Shown in pieces: positions 1 to 6,800 of a stretch of 6,942 nt of DNA (the stretch's first letter is position 1; each line of letters opens with the position of its first letter). Below the pieces are notes generated by a model that saw only the letters and a list, made by a program, of their open reading frames with translations, did no database searches and was not told the origin of the DNA. Both the position numbers and the translations under genes were made by a program. Source of the stretch: an uncultured Oscillibacter sp. (GTDB lineage: Bacteria > Bacillota > Clostridia > Oscillospirales > Oscillospiraceae); the NCBI GenBank assembly GCA_902490355.1, contig CABUDN010000130.1, forward strand, positions 1 through 6,942. The letters are read 5' to 3'.

Positions 1-37
1 GAAAGAGCCGAAATCGGAAAGGATGTTTTACGATATT

Positions 38-2788
38 ATGGGTCTGATGAAAAAACTGTTTGGCGATTACAGCTCCCGGGAGCTCAAGTCCATCTACCCC
101 ATTGTGGACAAGATCGAGTCTCTGGCCGACGAGTACAAGGCGCTCTCCGACGCCCAGCTCCAGGCCAAGACGGCGGAGTTCCGCCAGCGTCTTGCAAACG
201 GGGAAACGCTGGACGATCTGCTGCCGGAGGCATTCGCCACTGTGCGGGAGGCTGCGGACCGCGTGCTGGGCATGCGTCCCTACCGGGTCCAGCTGGTGGG
301 CGGCATCGTGCTTCACCAGGGCCGCATCGCCGAGATGAAGACCGGTGAAGGCAAGACCCTGGTGGCCACTCTTCCCGCTTACCTCAACGCTCTGACCGGA
401 CGGGGCGTTCACATCGTCACCGTCAACGACTATCTGGCCAAGCGCGACAGCGAGTGGATGGGCAAGGTCCACCGCTTCCTGGGCCTGAAGGTGGGTCTGA
501 TTGTCCACGGCCTCACCGGCATCGAGCGTCGGGCCGCCTACGCTGCCGACATCACCTACGGCACCAACAACGAGATGGGCTTTGACTATCTGCGGGACAA
601 TATGTGCATCTATTCCTCCGAGCTGGTGCAGCGGGGCCACGCCTTCGCCATCGTGGACGAGGTGGACTCCATCCTGATCGACGAAGCCCGTACCCCCCTG
701 ATCATTTCTGGTCAGGGCGAGAAATCCACCCAGCTCTATGACATGGCGGAAATGTTTGTCTCCCGCCTGAAAAAAGAGGTCGTGGTGCAGATCGACAACA
801 AGGAAGAAGAGGACACGGACATCGACGCCGACTATATCGTCGACGAGAAGGCCAAGACCGCAACCCTCACTGCCCGCGGCATTGCCAAGGCGGAGGAGTT
901 CTTCCATGTGGAAAACCTGTCCGATCCCTCCAACTCCACTCTCTCCCACCACATCAACCAGGCCCTCAAGGCCCACGGTACCATGAAGCGGGATATTGAC
1001 TACGTGGTCAAGGACGGAGAGGTCATCATCGTCGACGAGTTCACCGGCCGTCTGATGTTCGGCCGCCGCTACTCCAACGGCCTGCATCAGGCTATCGAAG
1101 CCAAGGAGCACGTCAACGTCAACAGCGAGAACAAGACCCTGGCCACCATCACCTTCCAGAACTACTTCCGCCTCTATGACAAGCTCTCCGGTATGACCGG
1201 TACCGCCATGACGGAGCAGGAGGAGTTTGGCACCATCTACAACCTGGACATTGTGGAGATCCCCACCAACCGTCCCAATCAGCGTCAGGACCACCACGAT
1301 GTGGTCTACAAGACGGAGGCGGGCAAGTTCCGGGCCGTCATCGCCCAGATCAAGGAGTGCCACGAAAAGGGCCAGCCCGTGCTGGTGGGCACCGTGTCCA
1401 TTGAGAAAAACGAGCTGCTCAGCGGCCTTCTGGCCAAAGAGGGCATCCACCACAACCTCCTCAACGCCAAGAACCATGAAAAGGAAGCCGAGATCGTGGC
1501 CCAGGCGGGCAAGTTCGGTGCCGTCACCGTGGCCACCAACATGGCCGGCCGTGGTACCGATATCATGCTGGGCGGCAACGCCGAGTATCTGGCCCGGGCC
1601 GACCTGGTGAAGGCAGGATATGCCGAGGATGTCATTGTGGACGCCACCGGCTACGCCGAAACCGACGACGAGGAGATTCTGGCAGCCCGGAAACTCTTTG
1701 CCGAGAGTCTGGCCCGCCACAAGGCGGAAATTGCCGACGAGGCCGAAAAGGTCCGCGCTGTGGGCGGCCTGTTTATCATCGGTACCGAGCGTCACGAATC
1801 CCGCCGGATCGACAACCAGCTCCGCGGCCGTGCCGGCCGTCAGGGCGACCCCGGCGAGACCCGGTTCTATATCTCCCTGGAAGACGACCTAATGCGCCTG
1901 TTCGGCGGTGACCGCATCCAGAACATGATGGAGCGCTTCGACCTGGATGAAGACACCCCCATTGAGAACAAGATGCTCACCCGGGCCATCGAAAACGCCC
2001 AGACCACGGTGGAATCCCGGAACTTCCAGTCCCGCAAATCCGTCCTGGAATACGACGACGTCATGAACAAGCAGCGTGAGATCATCTACGCCCAGCGCCG
2101 CCAGGTTCTGGACGGTAAGGATCTCCACGAGACCGTGCTGAACATGATGCGCACCTCCATTTCCAACCACGTCTCCCTGGCCATGAGCGAGGTGCAGCAT
2201 GTGGATGCCGCCGGCCTGCGCGACATGCTGCGGGGTCTGGAGGGCATGTACTTTGCTCCCGGCGCCGTCACCTTCACGGACGAGGAGCTGGCCTCCATGA
2301 GCGCTCAGGATCTCACCGACCGCTTTGTGGAAGAGGCCGAAAAGACCTACGCCGCCAAGGAAGCGGAGATCACGCCTCCCATCATGCGGGAGCTGGAGCG
2401 GGTCATCATGCTGCGGGTGGTCGACGAGTACTGGATGGACCACATTGACGCCATGGACGACCTCAAGCAGGGAATCCGTCTCCAGTCCTACGGCAACAAC
2501 AACCCCGTGGATGTCTACAAGAGGGAATCCCTCACCATGTTCGAGGAAATGGTCTCCGCCATTCAGGACGAAACTGTCCGCCGGCTCTACTCCGTCCGGC
2601 TCAAGAAGGATGAGGAAGTCAAACGGGAGCGCGTGGCCAAGGGCATGGTGGAAAATGTGGGCGGTGACGGTACCGCTCCCAAGAAGCAGCCCGTCAAGAC
2701 CGTCAAGATCGGCCGCAACGATCCCTGCCCCTGCGGCAGCGGCCTGAAGTGGAAGAAGTGCACCTGCAAGGAATATCACGATAACTGA
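38..2788 (+). CDS. secA: Protein translocase ATPase subunit SecA
   Basis: SecA is the cytoplasmic motor ATPase that pushes unfolded preproteins through the SecYEG channel. The nucleotide-binding fold is complete: Walker A MKTGEGKT at residues 100-107, Walker B DEVDS from D207 (the same numbering as B. subtilis SecA), MTGTA at 386-390, GRGTDIMLGGN from about 504, and the arginine-finger motif GRAGRQG at 597-603. The preprotein cross-linking domain lies roughly at 220-370, and the helical wing and scaffold fill the last third. An acidic helical segment near 540-580 (EEILAARKLFAES) is, from memory, common in clostridial SecA. The tail carries a zinc-finger-like CPCGSGLKWKKCTC at 897-910. An in-frame ATG at 23 would add five residues. 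ATG 38 is preferred because SecA proteins normally begin MGLxxKxFG and the AAAGGA at 18-23, aligned to the anti-SD, gives reasonable spacing. At 916 residues it is on the long side but normal for clostridia. The gene is intact. Confidence 0.97.
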   Translation: MGLMKKLFGDYSSRELKSIYPIVDKIESLADEYKALSDAQLQAKTAEFRQRLANGETLDDLLPEAFATVREAADRVLGMRPYRVQLVGGIVLHQGRIAEMKTGEGKTLVATLPAYLNALTGRGVHIVTVNDYLAKRDSEWMGKVHRFLGLKVGLIVHGLTGIERRAAYAADITYGTNNEMGFDYLRDNMCIYSSELVQRGHAFAIVDEVDSILIDEARTPLIISGQGEKSTQLYDMAEMFVSRLKKEVVVQIDNKEEEDTDIDADYIVDEKAKTATLTARGIAKAEEFFHVENLSDPSNSTLSHHINQALKAHGTMKRDIDYVVKDGEVIIVDEFTGRLMFGRRYSNGLHQAIEAKEHVNVNSENKTLATITFQNYFRLYDKLSGMTGTAMTEQEEFGTIYNLDIVEIPTNRPNQRQDHHDVVYKTEAGKFRAVIAQIKECHEKGQPVLVGTVSIEKNELLSGLLAKEGIHHNLLNAKNHEKEAEIVAQAGKFGAVTVATNMAGRGTDIMLGGNAEYLARADLVKAGYAEDVIVDATGYAETDDEEILAARKLFAESLARHKAEIADEAEKVRAVGGLFIIGTERHESRRIDNQLRGRAGRQGDPGETRFYISLEDDLMRLFGGDRIQNMMERFDLDEDTPIENKMLTRAIENAQTTVESRNFQSRKSVLEYDDVMNKQREIIYAQRRQVLDGKDLHETVLNMMRTSISNHVSLAMSEVQHVDAAGLRDMLRGLEGMYFAPGAVTFTDEELASMSAQDLTDRFVEEAEKTYAAKEAEITPPIMRELERVIMLRVVDEYWMDHIDAMDDLKQGIRLQSYGNNNPVDVYKRESLTMFEEMVSAIQDETVRRLYSVRLKKDEEVKRERVAKGMVENVGGDGTAPKKQPVKTVKIGRNDPCPCGSGLKWKKCTCKEYHDN

Positions 2789-2789
2789 G

Positions 2790-2821
2790 GCACCCCCTTT
2801 TTAATCTGACCTGCACCCCCT
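2790..2821 (+). repeat. Short direct repeat GCACCCCCT (2790-2798 and 2813-2821)
   Basis: The 9-mer GCACCCCCT occurs twice, 23 bases apart, just after the secA stop. Both copies are complementary to AGGGGGTGC at 2840-2848, so either could form the left arm of the hairpin. The first copy is followed by TTTTT (2798-2802). It may be a simple slippage product or part of a two-state RNA structure; there is no evidence to choose. Confidence 0.5.
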
Positions 2822-2848
2822 GTTCTCCTGCCGGAGGGCAGGGGGTGC
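2813..2848 (+). other. Stable intergenic hairpin after secA (weak or atypical terminator)
   Basis: GCACCCCCTG at 2813-2822 pairs perfectly with CAGGGGGTGC at 2839-2848. The stem continues inward through two possible G-U pairs and CTCC/GGAG (2825-2828 with 2833-2836), leaving the loop TGCC. The following bases are GTGCCGTAGTTCC, with no U-tract, so it is not a canonical intrinsic terminator. It sits 24 bases after the secA stop and 41 before the pgeF start. It could attenuate or process a secA-pgeF transcript, or protect the secA 3' end. The hairpin is plain in the sequence; its role is inferred. Confidence 0.6.
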
Positions 2849-2879
2849 GTGCCGTAGTTCCGCCGCCATTTTATGCCGA

Positions 2880-2884
2880 GGAGG
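2880..2884 (+). promoter_or_regulatory. Ribosome binding site that fixes the pgeF start
   Basis: GAGGAGGT at 2878-2885 contains GGAGG, ending 5 bases before ATG 2890. The open frame extends upstream to a GTG-type start at 2845, but that position lies within the right arm of the hairpin and has no SD, so ATG 2890 is the likely start. Confidence 0.85.
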
Positions 2885-2889
2885 TTCTC

Positions 2890-3711
2890 ATGCCCTTTTC
2901 AACACATACCCGGGACGGCCTGGTGTGGCTGTCCGCTCCCCTGCTGCAAGGAATCCGCCACGGGTTTTCCACCCGGAAGGGCGGTGTCTCCCCCGCTCCG
3001 TGGGATTCTCTCAATTTGGGCCCCGGCCGCGGAGACGCACCGGAACACGTCCTGGAGAATTACCGCCGCTTCTGTCTTGCGGTGGGTACGGATCCCCACC
3101 GTGCCGTACTGGCCCGTCAGGTCCATGAAACAACCGTCCTCCACGCGACACAGGAGGACTGCGGAAAAGGCCTGTTCCGGGAACGGGACTATACCGCTGA
3201 CGCCCTGATCACCGACGAACCGGGTCTTGCCCTGGTGGTCTTTTCCGCCGACTGCGGGATCTTACTGCTGCACGACCCGGTCCACCACGCCATCGGCGCC
3301 ATCCACGCCGGATGGCGGGGCTGTGCCGCCGGAATCGTGGAGAAAACCGTGCAGACCATGACACAAACCTTCGGCACCCAGCCAAAGGACCTGCTGGCCG
3401 CTGTGGGGCCGTGTATCGGCCCGTGCTGCTTTGAGACGGACCAGGATGTCCCCGATGCCATGACCGCCGCCCTGGGGGCCCAGGCCGCGCCGTTTATGCA
3501 GCGCCGGGGCGTAAAGTGGCACGTGGATCTGGCCGGGCTGAACCGCCAGTGGCTCTTGCGCGCCGGCGTTCTCCCCGACCATGTGGAAACCTGCGGCCTT
3601 TGCACCGCCTGTCATCCGGATCTGTTCTGGTCCCACCGCAAGATGGGGCAGGCCCGCGGATCTCAGATCGCCATGGCCGCCCTGCCGCTTCCGGAGGAGC
3701 ATCTGCCATGA
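2890..3711 (+). CDS. pgeF: PgeF / YlmD-YfiH family laccase-fold purine nucleoside phosphorylase (peptidoglycan editing factor)
   Basis: This is a 273-residue member of the DUF152/multicopper-laccase-domain family. Characterised homologues (E. coli YfiH, human FAMIN) phosphorolyse adenosine, inosine and methylthioadenosine and deaminate adenosine. E. coli PgeF also prevents misincorporation of serine into UDP-MurNAc peptides. The conserved metal and catalytic ligands are all visible: H79 in RQVHE, C122 in SADCG and H139 in HAGWRG. Also present are the family motifs GPCIGPCCFE and the C-terminal CGLCTACHPDLFWSHR. The product has no signal peptide, so it is expected to be cytoplasmic. The start is fixed by GGAGG 5 bases upstream. 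Its TGA stop overlaps the ATG of the downstream lipoprotein gene (ATGA), indicating co-transcription and probable translational coupling. The family assignment is firm; which substrate matters in this organism is not shown by the sequence. Confidence 0.93.
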   Translation: MPFSTHTRDGLVWLSAPLLQGIRHGFSTRKGGVSPAPWDSLNLGPGRGDAPEHVLENYRRFCLAVGTDPHRAVLARQVHETTVLHATQEDCGKGLFRERDYTADALITDEPGLALVVFSADCGILLLHDPVHHAIGAIHAGWRGCAAGIVEKTVQTMTQTFGTQPKDLLAAVGPCIGPCCFETDQDVPDAMTAALGAQAAPFMQRRGVKWHVDLAGLNRQWLLRAGVLPDHVETCGLCTACHPDLFWSHRKMGQARGSQIAMAALPLPEEHLP

Positions 3712-5243
3712 AAAAACGTGCTCTGGCCGCCCTGCTGCTGTGTCTTTGTTTTTTGATGCTCAGCGGCTGCTGGCAGGAGGATCTCTCGGAACCGGAGAGC
3801 CTCACGCCCATGCAATCTTTTGAAGAGGAGGCAGAAGTGGAAGAGGAACACGCCATTATACCGGAGGTATTTTCCCTTCCCTACGCTCCCGGGCAAACTC
3901 TGGATCCCATCACCTGTACGGACGGTATGCAGCAGACCATCAGTTCCCTGCTTTACGAGGGATTGTTCCGCCTGAACCCTCAACTGGAGCCGGAAGCCTG
4001 TCTTTGTGAAAGCTATACGACCGACGCAACCGGCGCGGTTTATACCTTCACCCTGCGCGCCGGCGTCACCTTCTCCGATGGCTCCGCGCTGACTGCCGCC
4101 GACGTGAAGGCCACGCTGGACCGGGCCAGAACCTCGGAGCGCTACCGTCAGCGGCTTTCCGGCATCTCCTCCATCTCTGCTTCTGGAAACACAGTCACCA
4201 TTACGCTGCACAGTCCCAATACGGGCCTGCCTGCCTTGCTGGATATCCCCATTGTCAAAAGCGGAACCCATCAAAATACTGCCCCCATCGGTACCGGCCC
4301 TTATCTTTTTTCCGAGGCTGACGGCGCCGCCTACCTGGTGGCCAACCAATCCTGGTGGCGCGGAGGCGGTCAGCCGGTTGACCGGATCCTGCTGACAGAA
4401 GCGGCGGATTGGGATACCATGCTCTATCGCTTCTCCACGCATGATGTCCAGCTGATTACCGCGGATCTGACCGGCACCTCTCCCATCAATGCCACCGGCA
4501 ACACCAGCTATCTGGACGCCAATACCACCATCTTACAGTACCTGGGCTGCAACACCACCCGGGCCCCGCTGGACAATGCCGCTTTCCGTAAAGCGCTTTC
4601 CAGCGGTTTCAACCGAACCTACATTGTCAGTGCCTTTCTCTCCGGACACGGCACCGCTGCCCAGTTCCCAGTCTCTCCGGTTTCCTCCCTCTATCCCTCA
4701 GCGCTGGAGGAACGCTACTCCCGGGACAGCTTTACCGCTGCCCTGGCCGCCAGCGGCTATACCTCCGGCCGTACACTGAGTTTGCTGGTCAACCAGGAAA
4801 ACAGCTTCAAGGTTTCGGTTGCTCAATATCTGGCCGACACCTTTTCTGCCGCCGGTGTCCCGGTGGAGGTCAACGCCCTGCCCTGGGAGGAATACAACGC
4901 TGCCCTGGCCGCCGGAAACTTCGATCTCTACTATGGGGAAGTCCGCTTAACTGCCGACTGGAATCTGGCCAGTCTGCTGGGCAGCGGCGGGAGTTTGAAT
5001 TACGGACACTGGAGTGATGCCCAGACAGATCAACTCCTAAGTGCCTATGCCGGCGCCGCAGACCGTGCCTCCGCCATGCAGAACCTCTGTGCGTATCTGC
5101 AGTCCCAGGCACCGATTCTGCCCATCTGCTTCAAATCCACCTCTGTCCTGGTGCAAAATGACGTGGTGGATGGCCTGATTCCCACCATGATGGAGCCGTT
5201 CTATAATCTCACAGACTGCACCATTCATTTGAAGACTTCCTGA
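3708..5243 (+). CDS. Lipoprotein, family 5 extracellular solute-binding protein (OppA/DppA-like)
   Basis: The 511-residue protein begins with a clear lipoprotein signal: MKKR, a hydrophobic stretch and the lipobox LSGC with C21 as the lipidated residue. An acidic linker rich in Glu/Asp follows to about residue 53, then the SBP_bac_5 fold. Family signatures include PGQTLDP near 60, LLYEGLF, YTFTLRAGVTFSDG at 112-125 followed by LTAADV, and APIGTGPYLF around 192-201. Such proteins sit on the outer face of the membrane and deliver oligopeptides, dipeptides, nickel or other solutes to an ABC importer; the ligand cannot be read from the sequence. ATG 3708 was chosen because the signal peptide starts there and GGAGGA (3692-3697) lies 10 bases upstream; the frame is open further upstream but lacks a signal. 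No permease or ATPase gene lies alongside, so it is an orphan coupled to pgeF by the ATGA overlap and probably uses a transporter encoded elsewhere. Confidence 0.92.
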   Translation: MKKRALAALLLCLCFLMLSGCWQEDLSEPESLTPMQSFEEEAEVEEEHAIIPEVFSLPYAPGQTLDPITCTDGMQQTISSLLYEGLFRLNPQLEPEACLCESYTTDATGAVYTFTLRAGVTFSDGSALTAADVKATLDRARTSERYRQRLSGISSISASGNTVTITLHSPNTGLPALLDIPIVKSGTHQNTAPIGTGPYLFSEADGAAYLVANQSWWRGGGQPVDRILLTEAADWDTMLYRFSTHDVQLITADLTGTSPINATGNTSYLDANTTILQYLGCNTTRAPLDNAAFRKALSSGFNRTYIVSAFLSGHGTAAQFPVSPVSSLYPSALEERYSRDSFTAALAASGYTSGRTLSLLVNQENSFKVSVAQYLADTFSAAGVPVEVNALPWEEYNAALAAGNFDLYYGEVRLTADWNLASLLGSGGSLNYGHWSDAQTDQLLSAYAGAADRASAMQNLCAYLQSQAPILPICFKSTSVLVQNDVVDGLIPTMMEPFYNLTDCTIHLKTS

Positions 5244-5254
5244 TCCCCAAAGCA

Positions 5255-5304
5255 AACCAGCAGGCCGGAATCCCTCCTCAGATTCCGGCCTGCTGGTTCT
5301 TTTT
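5255..5304 (+). terminator. Strong intrinsic terminator, possibly bidirectional
   Basis: A perfect 18-bp stem pairs AACCAGCAGGCCGGAATC (5255-5272) with GATTCCGGCCTGCTGGTT (5281-5298) around the loop CCTCCTCA, and is followed by CTTTTT. It starts 11 bases after the lipoprotein stop. On the other strand the stem is followed by TGCTTTGGGG, a weaker U-rich tail, so it may also end the convergent transcript arriving from the PPOX-fold gene. Confidence 0.93.
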
Positions 5305-5311
5305 CACCCGC

Positions 5312-5782
5312 TCAAGGGCGGTTGGCTTTTCCGGTGATCTCATCCACCGTTAATTTCCATACTGCTGTTCCCCGCAGACTTTGTATAATTTCCTTCTCTG
5401 CGCCAGCCAGATGCTCCGGTGTGTACCGCCGGCATAAAAGGCGCAGCGCCTGCACCTTTTCCTCCGGCTCTGTGATCTCCTCCACCCGGCCAAACGCCAC
5501 CGCAGAAGCATATCGGGTGGTGTACCGCTCCGGCACAATCTCACAAGTCTCCACACAAGTCAAACAAACCCGGGGTGCCTTTTGCAGGCAAGCAGCCTTT
5601 CTGCCGGCTTGCGCGCCATGGAAATACACAACCCTCCCCTCCCGTACCACGTTCAGGGGCAGGCCGTAAGGGGTTCCATCTTCCGCTGTCATTGCCAGCA
5701 CTGCATAATCACATCGATCCAGGATCTCCCAAGCCTGTTCCTCCGGGATTTGCCGGTCCCGCCGCCGCATTGTCTGTGCCAT
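5312..5782 (-). CDS. PPOX-fold FMN-binding protein, NimA-like (5-nitroimidazole reductase-type)
   Basis: The 156-residue protein belongs to the pyridoxamine 5'-phosphate oxidase-like split-barrel superfamily, NimA-like branch. Members bind FMN and some reduce nitroimidazoles to inactive amines; most have unknown physiological substrates. Visible features are the N-terminal MRRRDRQI, then ILDRCDYAVLAM, DGTPYGLPLNVV (35-46), YFHGAQAGRK (53-62) and a C-terminal TAVWKLTVDEITGKANR, the usual closing strand of the family. ATG 5782 is supported by AAAGGA nine bases upstream (complement of 5792-5797); M5 is an alternative start. It is downstream of, and overlaps by 74 bp, the GIY-YIG gene, so the two are probably one transcript. 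Drug resistance should not be assumed, because homologues of this type are widespread in susceptible clostridia. Confidence 0.88.
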   Translation of the reverse strand: MAQTMRRRDRQIPEEQAWEILDRCDYAVLAMTAEDGTPYGLPLNVVREGRVVYFHGAQAGRKAACLQKAPRVCLTCVETCEIVPERYTTRYASAVAFGRVEEITEPEEKVQALRLLCRRYTPEHLAGAEKEIIQSLRGTAVWKLTVDEITGKANRP

Positions 5783-6035
5783 GCCGTCTGTTCCTTTCTT
5801 CGATTAGATTCCACTTTTCCTGCCGGGACAATCGTTTGATCTGCGCCTCCCGGCGCAGTGCAGCGGAGCGGTCCGCCGCTGTTTCCTGATAAACCAGCTC
5901 TACCGGACGGCGGCTGCGGGTGTACTTGGCTCCCCGCCCTTGGGCGTGCGCCAACACCCGCTGCTCCAAACGATTGGTGCTGCCCGTATACAACGTGCCA
6001 TCGCAGCAGTGCAGCATATAGACACACCACTCCAT
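5709..6035 (-). CDS. GIY-YIG nuclease superfamily protein (UPF0213/YhbQ-type)
   Basis: This 108-residue protein has a stand-alone GIY-YIG domain: VYM (5-7) and YTG (16-18) form the two signature strands, with the family residues R26, H30, GRGAKYTRSRRPVELVY (33-49), and E63 in REAQIKRLSRQEK as the metal-binding glutamate. Members of this small UPF0213-like group are structure-related to UvrC and Slx1 nucleases; some YhbQ-like proteins have been linked to DNA damage responses, but the role is generally uncertain. ATG 6035 is chosen because AAAGGAGG (complement of 6044-6051) lies 8 bases upstream and the domain starts immediately after. The domain ends near residue 85; the Gly/Pro/Ala-rich tail to 108 is encoded in a region that also encodes the start of the PPOX-fold gene in another frame, and may be a read-through extension without function. 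Confidence 0.9.
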   Translation of the reverse strand: MEWCVYMLHCCDGTLYTGSTNRLEQRVLAHAQGRGAKYTRSRRPVELVYQETAADRSAALRREAQIKRLSRQEKWNLIEERNRRHGTDNAAAGPANPGGTGLGDPGSM

Positions 6036-6059
6036 CTCCTGCTCCTCCTTTGTTCCAAC

Positions 6060-6088
6060 AGTATACCATAGCCATTTTTCAGTGCAAA
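6060..6088 (-). promoter_or_regulatory. Predicted sigma-A-type promoter for the GIY-YIG / PPOX unit
   Basis: Read on the - strand, the -10 box is TATACT (complement of 6060-6065), preceded by TGG to make an extended -10. The -35 candidate is TTTGCA (complement of 6083-6088), at 17-bp spacing and 4 of 6 matches to TTGACA. Transcription would begin near 6053, giving a short leader containing the AAAGGAGG site. The position fits, but no start site has been measured. Confidence 0.65.
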
Positions 6089-6118
6089 CGTTTTTTGCAC
6101 GCGCTCCATGAAAAATGG
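6072..6118. repeat. Nested palindrome in the divergent intergenic region (candidate operator)
   Basis: The outer arms CCATTTTTCA (6072-6081) and TGAAAAATGG (6109-6118) are perfect 10-bp inverted repeats. Directly inside them, GTGCAAA (6082-6088) and TTTGCAC (6094-6100) form a second perfect 7-bp repeat around CGTTT; the right side has 8 unpaired bases. The inner repeat covers the -35 box of the leftward promoter. Because it lies upstream of that start site, it would act as DNA rather than RNA for the GIY-YIG unit. The inner sequence also loosely resembles a catabolite-response element (TG...CG...), with mismatches. Confidence 0.6.
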
Positions 6119-6152
6119 AAATGAGGACTTCCCCATTCCGCATAAATAGGAG

Positions 6153-6160
6153 GGAGGAGG
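6153..6160 (+). promoter_or_regulatory. Ribosome binding site of sigK
   Basis: GGAGGAGG within an unusually purine-rich stretch (6148-6163) lies 7 bases before ATG 6168. It is a very strong SD and supports the start that includes the hydrophobic pro-sequence. Confidence 0.85.
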
Positions 6161-6167
6161 AGATTCT

Positions 6168-6800
6168 ATGCTGTCTGCCGCATTACTGCTGTTTGCCAAT
6201 ACTCTGCTGTTTTCTCTGCGCCTTTCCGGCGGAGGATCCTTTCCCAAACCTCTTACCGCCGGTGAGGAACGGGAGTATCTGCACCGCTGTGCTTTGGGAG
6301 ATACACAAGCCCGCAACATCCTCATTGAGCGGAATTTGCGTCTGGTTGCCCACATTGTCAAGAAGTATTACACGCAAAATTCTGATCAGGAAGACTTAAT
6401 TTCCATCGGAACTATCGGTTTGATCAAAGGAATCTCCAGTTTTGATGCCAGCAAGGGAGCCCGGTTGGCCACCTATGCAGCCCGGTGCATTGAAAATGAA
6501 ATTCTCATGTACTTCCGCAGTCAAAAGAAGCTGCAAAGCGAAGTCTCCCTATCCGACTCCATTGAAACTGACAAGGACGGCAATGCCTTGCAGCTGATGG
6601 ATGTGGTCGGCGTAGATGACACCATGCTGGAAGACCTCCATGACCGGGACAGTGCACTGCGTGTCCGCACATTGGTGCAGGAACGCCTCAATCCCCGGGA
6701 GGCAGAAATCATCCGCCTTCGTTACGGTCTGGGCGGCACAGTTCCGCTGACGCAACGCGAAGTGGCATCTTCGTTTGGTATCTCCCGTTCCTATGTATAG
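6168..6800 (+). CDS. sigK: Sporulation sigma factor SigK, N-terminal part; 3' end interrupted
   Basis: SigK is the last mother-cell sigma factor of endospore formation and directs spore coat and cortex genes. The 210-residue product starts with a hydrophobic segment (about 2-19, LSAALLLFANTLLFSLRLS) like the pro-sequence of B. subtilis pro-SigK that SpoIVFB removes. FPKPL at 25-29 corresponds to FPQPL in B. subtilis. Region 2 is intact: NLRLVAHIVKKYY at 56-68, EDLISIGTIGLIKG at 75-88, ARLATYAARCIENEILMYFR at 98-117. Region 4 begins at LNPREAEIIRLRYG (174-187) and the helix-turn-helix reads TQREVASSFGISRSYV, then TAG. In SigK the recognition helix continues SRIEKRAL and some 20 further residues (241 in total in B. 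subtilis). The loss of half the recognition helix should prevent -35 binding, so this form is expected to be inactive unless rejoined. It is divergent from the GIY-YIG gene. Confidence 0.93.
   Translation: MLSAALLLFANTLLFSLRLSGGGSFPKPLTAGEEREYLHRCALGDTQARNILIERNLRLVAHIVKKYYTQNSDQEDLISIGTIGLIKGISSFDASKGARLATYAARCIENEILMYFRSQKKLQSEVSLSDSIETDKDGNALQLMDVVGVDDTMLEDLHDRDSALRVRTLVQERLNPREAEIIRLRYGLGGTVPLTQREVASSFGISRSYV

Noticed and set aside
1889..2779. A 296-codon open frame antisense to the end of secA
   Set aside because: It mirrors the codon structure of a GC-rich gene, is rich in His/Gly/Val/Leu as such shadows are, shows no domain, and secA on the other strand is fully conserved.
3516..3707. 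Possible N-terminal extension of the solute-binding protein
   Set aside because: The extension is Arg/Pro/Ser-rich, lies out of frame over conserved pgeF sequence, and would bury the signal peptide and lipobox that start at 3708.
3663..4442. A 259-codon open frame antisense to the lipoprotein gene
   Set aside because: Low-complexity Gly/Arg/Gln-rich product with no recognisable motif; the sense strand encodes a clear lipoprotein.
5312..5782. Calling the PPOX-fold gene a nitroimidazole resistance determinant (nim)
   Set aside because: Only the broad NimA-like family can be supported; related proteins are common in susceptible organisms and the substrate is unknown.
6121..6148. SigE-like promoter for sigK with -10 CATAAATA at 6141-6148
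   Set aside because: The -10 resembles mother-cell promoters, but no convincing -35 (ATA-type) lies 13-15 bases upstream, and the implied start would fall within the ribosome binding site.
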